Translations under genes and position numbers: made by a program | Notes under the pieces: model-generated | Seen by the model: the letters and a program-made list of their open reading frames with translations, nothing else | What the model was told of the DNA's origin: nothing | The model's database searches: none | In this document: in pieces, positions 7,999 to 15,932 of the stretch | How the letters are laid out: every line of letters starts with the position of its first letter | Numbering within the stretch: the first letter of the stretch is position 1 | Source of the DNA: Candidatus Bathyarchaeota archaeon | Lineage (GTDB): Archaea > Thermoproteota > CALKCG01 > B24 > JAGTQN01 | Length of the DNA: 43,202 bases | Assembly (NCBI GenBank): GCA_018396395.1 | Contig: JAGTQN010000003.1 | Span: 1 to 43,202, forward strand | Reading direction: 5' to 3'

Positions 7999-10033
7999 GA
8001 TTAGGCTTCCCGAGGCCCTCCTTAGGCTTGGGAGATGGGCGCCCTTTTCCCCAAGGAACAAAGGTAATCCTTCGGCTTAGTTCCATGGGAAGGTAAGAGG
8101 GCCTGAAGGGCATCCCTTGGCACTTTTCCCGGATCTCTTGGATAAGCTCAGGAAGGCTCATAGCCTGGCGAAATTCCTCTTGGATGCCAGACTTCTCCCT
8201 AACGACGACTGGAAGCTTATCGCTTTCAAGCTCCCTATCGCCTAGGACGATGATGTAGGGAACCCAGCTCGTCTTGGCATCCATAACCCTCTTGGGAACC
8301 GATAGGTTCCTGTCATCTAAGGAAACCCTGATACCCTCGGATTGGAGCCTTTCGGCAATTTCCCTACACTTGGCCAAATGCCTATCAGCGACTGGAATAA
8401 GCCTCACTTGATCTGGGGATAGCCAAAGGGGAAGCATGGGAGCCTTTCCCCTCTCCTCATCCTTGGCGGCATTCTCCAAGAGGATGTAGAGGGTCCTTTC
8501 GAGGCTTCCGAAGGATGAGGCATGGAGGATGATACATGGAAGTTTCCTTCCATCCTCCGCCACATATCGGATTCCAAACCTCTCCCCATTCTTCACATCA
8601 TACTGAACGGTCGATATCTGGACATTCGCCTCATCGGCCCCTATCGCCTGATATTCGTTCTTGATGGCGTAATAATGGGTCATCTCCTTTGTGAGTTTGA
8701 AAAAACTCGGAACGCCCATCTTTACGCAAAGATCCTTTAGCCAAGCTTTATGCTTCTCATAAAACCATTCTACGCCCTCCCATCCTAGGACCCAATTTCC
8801 CTTAGCTATGACTCGATCCATAAGATCCTTGAATATGAGGCATAGCTTCTCGAACTCTTCCTTCGCCTGATCCTCGTTACCGCAGAAGCAGTGCTGATCC
8901 GTCATGGTGAATTGTCTCAGCCTCCTCAGACCCACGAGTTCTCCGCTCAGCTCCCTCCTGAAGCATGGGACCTCCTCATAGACCTTCACGGGAAGATGCC
9001 GATGGCTGAAGATTGCCTTCTGAACGAAGGGAAAGGCTCCGGGATCCGAGGAGAAACGAAGGACGAAGGTCTCACCCTCATATTCCATGGCATAGTCCCT
9101 TTCATGAAACTCCCCCATCAGCTGCCTTATGGCTTCCACGCTCTGCCTATAGATTAGGGGGTTCTGGATCTTCATGGCCCCCCATGGTATGGCAACCTTA
9201 AAGAGGGCATAGTCCTTGATGAGATCGAAGATGAGGGCTCCGTTTGGGTAGAGCTTGAAGTTTCCGAGGTCGCTCTCGGGACAATAATCCATGAGCTCGA
9301 GTTTTCGCATATAATCGATGTGCTTGGGGACTCGCCTCCCAGGGTTTCCCTCCAGCTCATTCCTAACAAAGATCCAAAGGAGCCTGTAGACCTCTTGCCC
9401 GCGCTGAAAAATGGGACATTCCTTCCAGTTATCGGGAGTAACCTCGTACTCGCTTCCATCTGCATCGACAAGAATGAACCTTCCGAACCTTTCGCCCTCC
9501 ATAGCCCTCCCCTCCACCTTCTCTGCCTCCTTCCTTTCCTTAACCGCCTCCTCCCCCCTTCCCATCCTCCTCTTCCCCTGCCTCAAAGCCTCTGCCCCCG
9601 CACCCAAAGGAACTATGGACCTAGAAAGCTCAGAAAGGGGATGGCCCTTGCATTCGATGGTAAAGCCCTTATACCAACCGAAGGGGCTCCTTCCAACCTT
9701 AAATTCTCCTAAAGTCGAAAGGGAGGCCTCTAGGTTTTGAAGGATCTTTATCGCCACCCTTGGCTTGGCGAGTTCTGGGGATAGGTGGGCATAGGGATAG
9801 AGCATCACATTCTTTGCGCCAACTTTTCTAGCCACATCGGCGACTTCTTGGGCCGCCTTCATCACCACGTCTTCTGGACTAACCTCATCGATGGACTCGA
9901 CTGTGCAGAAGGCTACGAGGACATTCTTCATAGCCTGACTTTTCCTATCCTCCGTAAGCTCCTCCCTTTCCGATGTGGCAGGACTTTTTACTTGGTAGGC
10001 GAAGCTATCGGCATGGATTAGGAGTAGCTTCAT
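7967..10033 (-). CDS. thrS: Threonyl-tRNA synthetase, archaeal type
   Basis: 688 residues. The N-terminal 150 or so (MKLLLIHADSFAYQVKSPAT, YPYAHLSPELAKP) are the archaeal D-aminoacyl-tRNA-deacylase-like editing domain, which clears Ser-tRNA-Thr. The class II core follows, with motif 2 FRRELSGELVGLRRLRQFTM, the DQHCFCG metal region and ILHASSFGSLERTLYILLEN near motif 3. An anticodon-binding domain occupies about residues 550-650 (VRLIPVADRHLAKCREIAER). A Pro/Lys/Ser-rich extension (GKGRPSPKPKEGLGKPNPS) at the C-terminus is unusual and is what overlaps the neighbouring zinc-ribbon gene. The enzyme charges tRNA-Thr in the cytoplasm. Confidence 0.95.
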   Translation of the reverse strand: MKLLLIHADSFAYQVKSPATSEREELTEDRKSQAMKNVLVAFCTVESIDEVSPEDVVMKAAQEVADVARKVGAKNVMLYPYAHLSPELAKPRVAIKILQNLEASLSTLGEFKVGRSPFGWYKGFTIECKGHPLSELSRSIVPLGAGAEALRQGKRRMGRGEEAVKERKEAEKVEGRAMEGERFGRFILVDADGSEYEVTPDNWKECPIFQRGQEVYRLLWIFVRNELEGNPGRRVPKHIDYMRKLELMDYCPESDLGNFKLYPNGALIFDLIKDYALFKVAIPWGAMKIQNPLIYRQSVEAIRQLMGEFHERDYAMEYEGETFVLRFSSDPGAFPFVQKAIFSHRHLPVKVYEEVPCFRRELSGELVGLRRLRQFTMTDQHCFCGNEDQAKEEFEKLCLIFKDLMDRVIAKGNWVLGWEGVEWFYEKHKAWLKDLCVKMGVPSFFKLTKEMTHYYAIKNEYQAIGADEANVQISTVQYDVKNGERFGIRYVAEDGRKLPCIILHASSFGSLERTLYILLENAAKDEERGKAPMLPLWLSPDQVRLIPVADRHLAKCREIAERLQSEGIRVSLDDRNLSVPKRVMDAKTSWVPYIIVLGDRELESDKLPVVVREKSGIQEEFRQAMSLPELIQEIREKCQGMPFRPSYLPMELSRRITFVPWGKGRPSPKPKEGLGKPNPSHGSPPKPA

Positions 10034-10166
10034 GGAAAACCCTTGGAGGCTTGAAACATAGGAACCCAGGCCTTATGGGCGCTAATGGCGCCTGCCTTTG
10101 GGGGTTTGGCTTTCACTTTGGCTTTGCATCACCTGGCCTCCAATATAGGTTTAAGGTCTTACATTT

Positions 10167-10206
10167 AAAACTTTACTTTTCTTGCGAAAACTTTACTTTT
10201 CTTGCG
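10167..10206. repeat. Two tandem copies of a 20-bp unit upstream of thrS
   Basis: AAAACTTTACTTTTCTTGCG occurs twice back to back, 134 bp upstream of the thrS start. Read on the thrS strand each copy ends in an AAGTAAAGTTTT-like A/T-rich box, so it may be a duplicated promoter or operator. Confidence 0.7.
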
Positions 10207-10664
10207 CCATCTTATATGGCTTTATGGATCCGTCCTTCCTGTTCTTAGAGAACAAATTTTAATATAACCTCGAGGCGGAAAATATCCGAGACGATAATTC
10301 AATTAGGCGCTAGAACTAATCCAAAGGAGTCATCGATGAAATTATGCCGTTGCTTTTTCCCATATCCATAATAGCGCATCTCAAATCAAATCAAATAATC
10401 CTAGCTGTTTGCCAAATTCTTAGCCCTTTAAGTTATTCAAAAAGATATCGGAAATTTAATAGTAGTTTTTAGATTATATTGGAGTTTTCTACGATTTATT
10501 GACTAAAATTCGCTCATATTAAGAAGACGGTAAATGGCTGTCCTTCCTTTATGAGGCCAGTTTCAGTTCTTCAGCTAAGCTAGAAACGTACTTATTTTAC
10601 TTAACCTTAATGGCCAGAGAAGGCGTAGGCCATCAGCTTAATATGAACGCTAAACTTTATCCCT
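10207..10664. other. Gene-free A/T-rich stretch
   Basis: No convincing ORF or RNA is seen. It contains a short CAAAT repeat near 10383-10397. Confidence 0.5.
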
Positions 10665-11298
10665 TTATTTCCTTTCTTCCTTTTTATATTCGAAGTAAGA
10701 GTAAGCAATCGTATAAAAATAACAGAAATTATAAATAATAGCATTAATAGAATAAAAATCAGAAGAGAAAATAGCAAAGAAAGTGATGATTCCAACAATC
10801 TTAAAAAGTCTTCCTCCTAGCTTATGAGTCTTCTTCCAGACCTTCTCATTGCTTAAGGTCCATGGAGTTCTTATCCTATGAACCAATTCATTTTTGCATT
10901 CTCCACTAGAATTCAAACAAAGTAGAAGAGTAACGCAAAACCTGGAATGATAAATCTCATAATATCCAATCTTATTCCAAAATTCCATAGAATCGTTAGT
11001 ACATATAGATAGAAAAAGAATCCCATCATAATTGTTACAAAAGCATCATAGTATCTTCGAAATTTTTCTATATTTTCTCTCAGTGGATCGATCCTTGGAA
11101 TTGCAACAAACAATAAAAACAGTAGAACAGATATGAAAGGCAATAAAAACATACCCCAGAATTTATGTATAAAGCCATACGCTTCCCCCTGTAAGTTCCA
11201 ATGGGAAGCCATTTTTCAGGCATGCAAGGATAAGCATAAATACCGATGATGAAGGAAAGGAGGATCATTATGGATGTGACGAGTCAAGCCTTTCTCAT
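10665..11298 (-). pseudogene. SdpI/DUF1648-type membrane protein, broken
   Basis: The original start appears to be ATG 11298 (MRKA, then an in-frame TGA at 11284-11286 where Trp would be expected, then LVTSIMILLSFIIGIYAYPC). A one-base loss in an A run near 11210 moves the frame to MASHWNLQGEAYGFIHKFWG, the DUF1648 signature, followed by hydrophobic helices. A second shift near 10915-10925 leads to IRTPWTLSNEKVWKKTHKLG, the SdpI-family motif, and two more helices. Intact SdpI proteins are polytopic immunity or membrane-integrity proteins. One nonsense and two frameshift changes indicate a dead gene. Confidence 0.7.
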
Positions 11299-11511
11299 AA
11301 GGGAATACCCCTTATGCCGAAGAGCTCCTCCTTAAGCCCCATTATCGTTATATTTTTTTGCTTTATGACTCAATCTATTTTCGGATTTTCCCTAAAGTCT
11401 ATTGCTATTCTTCGGGCGAGCACCATCGAAAATCTACGGATTAAAGGCGAATGTCAGATCTTAAAGGAAGGTAAAGCTTAATCGAACCATAAAGCCTCTT
11501 TTCCTTGGAGT

Positions 11512-11997
11512 ATGGGCCATAAAAGAGTTAATGGCATTCTTGGAGATATGGGAAGAAAGAGGTTGAAAGATGCGTCATTCTTAGTCGATACTGAAGCATT
11601 CTACAAAACAATCCTACCAATAGAGGCTAAAGAACTCAAGAGAGGGTGTTCAAGAATTCAACTTATCCATGGATTTAGGTTTTCAGCCTCAACCAAACCC
11701 TTATCCAGCCATGGAGAAATGCATGGTTTAACAAGCAAGCCAGCGAATTCTTGGACACGCCCGAACTCAAGATAAAACCTTTAAAGCCCAAAATAACCTT
11801 CGCCGATAACATCGAAATCGAAAGCCTGCATCTCACTAGTGTATGCAAAAAGTCCTAGATAGGGGATGGAGCATTTCAAGTAGCCATAATGGAGATTCCG
11901 GAATCACTGCTTGATGTAACAACCTGGGAAGGTTTAGGGCTAAAAGTCGACCTGTAAGAGGAAACGGGAATACTTAAGATCATTATGGTGCGGTAAT
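11512..11997 (+). pseudogene. Second retropepsin-like aspartic protease, heavily decayed
   Basis: ASFLVDTEAFYKTILPIEAK resembles the clan AA active site, but DTG has become DTE. Further on, in other frames, PKITFADNIEIES, FQVAIMEIPESLLDVTTWEG and LGLKVDL follow the family order. There are several stops (for example near 11860) and frame changes. The gene is related to the 3243-3592 pseudogene but independently eroded. Confidence 0.6.
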
Positions 11998-12208
11998 CCA
12001 CAGCTCTACACTTAAATAGAAAAGATTATTTCAGCGAACTTCATAAGCGTGCATAAAAGACTTTACCTAAATGGAAGCATTCATGCTAGCGCGTAGATTA
12101 ATCAAAGCCGTGAGCATGCTCTAAGGCTTATGACTTCAGATATGATATCTTAAGTGGTTGCACCGCTCGATACTAGCCTTAACGATAGCGGGCAGTCGCA
12201 TTTTATTT

Positions 12209-12655
12209 TTATTTTTGCCTTTCCGAAACCCAGTAACTCCTTCCAGAGGATAGAATCTCCTTCTTAAAAATCGTAGCCTCATGCTTATAGCGCTCTACCG
12301 CCTCAGCCAAGGTTTTGAAAAGCTCCTTTCTATGCCTTGCGGCCACGACGACATAGACGAGATCCTCGCCTATTCCAAATTCACCCAGCAAATGATGGAT
12401 CCGAACATCTACGATTCCCTCCCTCTTCATAAGATCAAGGCATATTCTTTCAAGTTCATCATTGGCCCTTTCCTCATAGGCTTCTAATCGGAGACTCTCC
12501 ACTTCTTCCCCCATCGATGTTTCGCCACGAACTACACCGACGAAGATGCCGAGGCATCCAGCCCCTCTGAAGGAAGGATTCCTCCTCACATCTCCGATGA
12601 TCTCTTCTAGGGAGATTTCCCCTTTTCGATGAACGGATCCATGCTTCATCGCCAT
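12209..12655 (-). CDS. moaE: Molybdopterin synthase catalytic subunit MoaE
   Basis: 148 residues (a second Met at codon 3 could be the start). Family landmarks: GAGCLGIFVGVVRGET near residue 35, LEAYEERANDELERICLDLM, VVAARHRKELFKTLAEAVER (the Arg-His-Arg cluster) and the catalytic lysine region KHEATIFKKEILSSG. MoaE, with the thiocarboxylated small subunit MoaD, inserts sulfur into precursor Z to form molybdopterin, the pterin carrying Mo or W. No other cofactor gene is adjacent, so it stands alone. The 12.0-12.2 kb sequence downstream shows nothing recognisable. Confidence 0.92.
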   Translation of the reverse strand: MAMKHGSVHRKGEISLEEIIGDVRRNPSFRGAGCLGIFVGVVRGETSMGEEVESLRLEAYEERANDELERICLDLMKREGIVDVRIHHLLGEFGIGEDLVYVVVAARHRKELFKTLAEAVERYKHEATIFKKEILSSGRSYWVSERQK

Positions 12656-12757
12656 TCCCTTCCCTCACCTCCCCAGATCCTTTGGTTTTGAAATCTACAG
12701 CCCCCTTATTCCTTTGAACCAAAGCTTATATTAGCCCTTTGGGAAAAAAATTACTGC

Positions 12758-12907
12758 GCCGGGGTAGCCTAGAGCATTGAGTGCGGGTAGCCTGGTAGGG
12801 TGCAGGCCTGCTATCCAAGAGATCTGGTATTGTGGGTTGAAAGCCTGTGGCGCATCCGCGCCTCACGGGTTCAAAAACGCAAGGCGTGGAAAATCCCGTC
12901 CCCGGCG
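12758..12907 (+). tRNA. tRNA-Ser (anticodon GCU) with three introns
   Basis: A perfect 7-bp acceptor stem is formed by GCCGGGG (12758-12764) and CCCCGGC (12900-12906), with discriminator G at 12907. The anticodon stem CAGGC (12803-12807) pairs with GCCTG (12843-12847), anticodon GCT at 12810-12812. A long variable arm GGCGC-ATCC-GCGCC marks a class II tRNA, and the T stem ACGGG (12865-12869) pairs with CCCGT (12895-12899). Folding requires removal of three inserts: 18 nt in the D-loop (about 12773-12790, ends ambiguous because TAG is repeated), 28 nt after position 37 (12814-12841) and 18 nt in the T-loop (about 12876-12893). CCA is not fully encoded. Splicing would need the archaeal tRNA endonuclease acting on non-canonical sites. 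Confidence 0.85.
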
Positions 12908-12937
12908 CCTAGCAAAGTGCCAAAAAGCCTGGCTGAA

Positions 12938-13032
12938 GGGCCGGTCGTCTAGTCTGGTTAGGATGCCACCCTTACGAAGCCATAGGACTTTAGGAAAGGT
13001 GGCGGTCGCCGGTTCAAGTCCGGCCCGGCCCA
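12938..13032 (+). tRNA. tRNA-Val (anticodon UAC) with one intron
   Basis: Acceptor stem GGGCCGG (12938-12944) pairs with CCGGCCC (13025-13031), discriminator A 13032. Anticodon stem CCACC (12966-12970) pairs with GGTGG (12998-13002); anticodon TAC is at 12973-12975. A 20-nt intron (12977-12996) sits at the canonical 37/38 site. The T arm GCCGG-TTCAAGT-CCGGC is perfect. CCA is not encoded. It lies 30 bp after tRNA-Ser and is probably co-transcribed. Confidence 0.9.
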
Positions 13033-13048
13033 CTTAAATTTTTAAGTG
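13031..13048. terminator. Palindrome with T-rich centre at the tRNA-Val 3' end
   Basis: CACTTAAA and TTTAAGTG are perfect complements around a TT centre, so a hairpin with a T-rich core starts at the last base pair of the tRNA. It may be a terminator or part of an old attachment site for the recombinase fragment downstream. Confidence 0.4.
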
Positions 13049-13121
13049 AATCCTTAAATCAGAACATGCTTCCTCCCCTAATTGATGGGTATGAAGGCTA
13101 AGTGTGTGTTTGCTTTAGGAT

Positions 13122-13316
13122 GTGGATGTTAGGCGTTGGTTTGACAATTTGGCGGCTAAATCTATCGTGACGGCTACTGTTTATCTTAGGACTTGGGTTT
13201 TTACTGCGAGCTTAACAAAAACTGATGCTAAGGCGATTCCCAAAGTTGCCAAAACCAAGGCTTTCAGGGATGACTTCACAGACTTTATTACGCATATGGA
13301 GCGTGAGGGCAAGCAT
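13122..13316 (+). pseudogene. Tyrosine recombinase (integrase) N-terminal fragment
   Basis: From GTG 13122 the product VRRWFDNLAAKSIVTATVYL and KTKAFRDDFTDFITHMEREG matches the N-terminal core-binding region of archaeal XerC/XerD-like integrases. Homology stops near 13316, where the reading changes abruptly to sequence that, on the other strand, belongs to a Cas4-like gene. No catalytic Arg/His/Tyr domain is present. It begins 90 bp after tRNA-Val, a usual integration site, so it is probably what is left of an integrated element. Confidence 0.6.
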
Positions 13317-13717
13317 AGGCCACAAGCTGATACTTATGATCCATATACCTTTTTACCTTGTCAGAGCTCATTTTCTTATATCGACTGGAACATACTCGCC
13401 CTTAACAGTCCTTATTACAAAGTCCACCACGCCCTGAAGCTGAAGGCTTTTTGAAACAAGAGGAACAAAAAGAGACTTCTCAGCGCCAACAAATTCAGGC
13501 GAATAATAGACTGCATCTTTTCGCTAAGCTCTTTACGCACATACTCCATACGCAATTCTTGGCTTTCCTCCTGCTGAGAACCAAAAACAAGCTGGGCATG
13601 CAAAACACCATCGAAATACACAGGCCTTGGACAGTAAACATGCTTAACATCAGTAACCGAAACCAGGGATTCAGCAACGTAAGAAATGGGTAACTGCCAT
13701 TTTTCAGCCTTATTCAT
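13316..13717 (-). pseudogene. Cas4-like RecB-family nuclease, frameshifted and 3'-truncated
   Basis: Starts at ATG 13717, overlapping the DUF3368 stop by four bases. The first frame gives SLVSVTDVKHVYCPRPVYFD (the single N-terminal Cys of Cas4) and FGSQQEESQELRMEYVRKEL. A one-base loss near 13525 moves the frame to RKDAVYYSPEFVGAEKSLFV and then GVVDFVIRTVKGEYVPVDI, the RecB-nuclease GxxD and (D/E)xK metal motifs. A second shift near 13375 leads to RYMDHKYQLVAYAC, the QxxxY motif. The sequence then ends at the junction with the integrase fragment, so the C-terminal Cys cluster is lost. There are no cas genes or CRISPR repeats nearby. Cas4 nucleases are 4Fe-4S enzymes used in spacer acquisition and also carried by mobile elements. 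Confidence 0.65.
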
Positions 13718-14241
13718 TCCTTATTCTTTTCCAACTTTTCTATGCTTTCCATAATTTTCGCGTAAGTTTCAATGCTGCATCTCCATCCAGCGAGAATCAT
13801 GTCTTTTATCGCTTGCCTTATCCCCTCCTTTGTAATAATCCTTTGAGAAAAAGCTTTAACCAAAATGTATGGCGTTCCAGCGTAGGCTATTCCATAGATT
13901 TTTGCTGTTTTCCTCGCAACTTCATCGTCTATTATGGCTATTCCGCCCAGCTCTTTGGCTATGGCCAGAGCTTCAGCGTCAGTCACATGAAGGCCCTTTG
14001 TTTGTAAAATGGTTTCCAAGAAACTTGTGTATTTGGGTTTTACAACTTTGAAAACACCCTTTTGAAATAACTTTTCCAAGGCTATGGCATCTGCAATGCC
14101 CTTACGCTTGCCTTCATCCACAACCTCACATTTCACGTTTGGAGAAGTCAACTTTTCACATTCCAATTCTTCAAAAATTCGGCTTAATCCAATCTTTGTT
14201 ATGTAAATTAACGGAGTTGAATTGAAAACAAGTAGCTTCAT
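13714..14241 (-). CDS. DUF3368 PIN-like protein (putative toxin)
   Basis: 175 residues with the DUF3368 pattern: LVFNSTPLIYITKIGL at the N-terminus (first acidic position replaced by Asn), SPNVKCEVVDEGKRKGIADA, LHVTDAEALAIAKELGGIAI (acidic cluster) and IIDDEVARKTAKIYGIAYAG. DUF3368 belongs to the PIN nuclease superfamily, whose members are often VapC-like RNase toxins. The gene overlaps its upstream partner UPF0175 by four bases (ATGA) and the downstream Cas4-like gene by four bases, so all three were probably translated from one mRNA. Toxicity is inferred from family only. Confidence 0.8.
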   Translation of the reverse strand: MKLLVFNSTPLIYITKIGLSRIFEELECEKLTSPNVKCEVVDEGKRKGIADAIALEKLFQKGVFKVVKPKYTSFLETILQTKGLHVTDAEALAIAKELGGIAIIDDEVARKTAKIYGIAYAGTPYILVKAFSQRIITKEGIRQAIKDMILAGWRCSIETYAKIMESIEKLEKNKE

Positions 14242-14576
14242 TTTTGCTCTGCCGCAGATGCTTCTTTGAACTCTTTTTCAATTTCTTCTGGCGAATACCT
14301 AACCCACTCAACATTGCGTTGCTTCACGAGGTCGGCGAACTCCCAAAGCGAGAGCTTAGCCATCTCCGCAGCCTTGGCAAAGGTGATCTTTCCATCGCGC
14401 AACAGCTCAAGGGCTGTTTGCTTATGCCATTCGCCAATGCCCAACTCAAGAAGAGTCCTAACAACAGTGGCCTTATCCAAACCTTCCCACTCAATTACTT
14501 CTTGAATTTCTTTCTCGATTTCCTCTGGAATTCTTACGGCTAAGGGCTTAAGCCTCAACTTCGCCACCGTAAACAA
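14238..14576 (-). CDS. UPF0175 family protein (putative antitoxin)
   Basis: Starts at TTG 14576 or GTG 14567 and reads VRIPEEIEKEIQEVIEWEG, VVRTLLELGIGEWHKQTALE, then the family core LLRDGKITFAKAAEMAKLSL and WEFADLVKQRNVEWVRYSPE. UPF0175 proteins are small DNA-binding-like partners commonly paired with DUF3368 in archaea and cyanobacteria, and are taken to be antitoxins. It is first in the three-gene minus-strand set and would be expected to autoregulate; a TTAAGTAT-like box lies about 30 bases upstream. Confidence 0.8.
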   Translation of the reverse strand: MFTVAKLRLKPLAVRIPEEIEKEIQEVIEWEGLDKATVVRTLLELGIGEWHKQTALELLRDGKITFAKAAEMAKLSLWEFADLVKQRNVEWVRYSPEEIEKEFKEASAAEQK

Positions 14577-14911
14577 AAGGTATCAAACGCATACTTAAGA
14601 GTTGCGTCGTCAAAAATAAGCCAACGGATGCGGAGCAAAAATCCCAATAAAGGGAATTGAAAGGCCGGAGTAGAGCTTATTTGGAGAAGCTCGCTAAAAA
14701 ACTTGATCCCTACGTGGAAGAGGACAAGATTCGTCCCGACAAATTAATAGGGAGCCTGCTTCCTTTGCAAAGGGTTCCCTTCGTTATGTGTATATTGTGA
14801 TGGCAGGGAAAGAGAGGATGCATGGAAGATTCTCCGCGGTCTTGGTGTTACCAAGCATATATAGAAATATGACCGCCAAACATTTGAGGATTGGCTACCT
14901 GGCGCCGCCTC
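14577..14911 (+). other. Decayed coding remnant of unknown origin
   Basis: Short plus-strand stretches look protein-coding but do not join in one frame: LEKLAKKLDPYVEEDKIRPD from about 14680, then pieces near 14790-14900. I do not recognise a family. The right end is interrupted by the IS6-type element at 14912. Confidence 0.3.
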
Positions 14912-15766
14912 GGTGCTGTAACCTTAAGCCTTCCGCACCGCCTCCTTTACGAGGCTTAGCATGGAAAGGGGCTCCGGTCCTAAGGATCCGCATGGAGCCT
15001 TAAAGCCATATGATACCTTACGTTATAGTAGCCCTTCCAGGCTTTAAGCCATGCATCCGCATGGCCGAAGGGCTTATGGCATCTGCAGGGAACGTAAAGG
15101 TCGAAGATAATAAAAGTCCTTAAGCCTACGCTTTACTTCCTTGCTGAGCCTTTCAGGAGGCTTTAGAAGGCTTCCATCATGGATGAGCCTTAGCCCTAGC
15201 TCCGAGTAAGGCTTTACTTTATGCCATACCATGGAGCCCCATCGGCTACTACGAAACGATAATCCTTATGCCATAATTTTCCTTTCCTTAACTTAAGCTT
15301 CCTTAGGAATAGATATGCTATAACGGAACATAACGTAAGGCTATTCTTCTCCTCATCCAGCTCATGCTAAGCGCAAGGATTCGCCTGGCCTTGATCTGGG
15401 CTCTAAGGCCATCCATTCCATATCCATATCCAGGCTTCCATCGAATGCCCCACAGGCTTACGGTCCTCCCATCTCATCTCGTCCACGAAAGCCTTCTTAG
15501 CCCTTCCGTATAGAAGGCTTCTGAAATGATGAAATGAAGGGCTTCCGAACCTATCGAATGGATCCAACGCCATATGGATTCATGGCCTCTAGGAAGCCAT
15601 AGGCTTATTCTATGGCTTTTGAATCCTTCCTTAAGGATAGACATGAAAGGTATAAGTAAAGCGAATGGCCTACTTCACGATCTGCCTAGGATTCCTATCC
15701 CTCTCGAAGGTTTTCATAGGACATCGAGGGAGAAAGGGCTCCTCTAAGGCTTAAGGTTACAGCACC
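14912..15766 (-). mobile_element. IS6-type insertion sequence, copy 1 (defective)
   Basis: 855 bp bounded by 19-bp inverted repeats GGTGCTGTAACCTTAAGCC and flanked by near-identical 8-mers GCCGCCTC (14904-14911) and GCCACCTC (15767-15774), read as an 8-bp target duplication with one change. Length, 8-bp duplication and GGNNCTGT-type ends fit the IS6/IS240 group. The transposase, on the minus strand, is fragmented; C-terminal pieces near 15000-15230 (KVKPYSELGLRLIHD, AWKGYYNVRY) resemble a DDE enzyme tail. A related copy lies at 24642-25435 in the same orientation. Confidence 0.75.
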
Positions 15767-15932
15767 GCCACCTCTATAGAAAGGCTAAAGTAGCAAATGA
15801 TAGGTAAGGTTATGACCAAGGAGTCGGTGTGAGCTAAAAATAAAGGACTCACTTAATTTTTTAATCGCATCCCGCCCAGCCCAAAGACAAAAATTTGTTC
15901 GAACTTTTTGAGAAATCCTTGCCAAGAATCCG

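Noticed and set aside
8522..9740. Several plus-strand ORFs opposite thrS
   Set aside because: They are antisense frames of a well-supported synthetase gene and match no family.
10167..10206. Possible start of a CRISPR array
   Set aside because: Only two abutting 20-bp copies with no spacer.
15849..15866. CACTTAATTTTTTAA resembling the sequence after tRNA-Val (13031-13048), a possible right attachment site
   Set aside because: The match is A/T-rich only and does not include any tRNA bases, so chance is likely.
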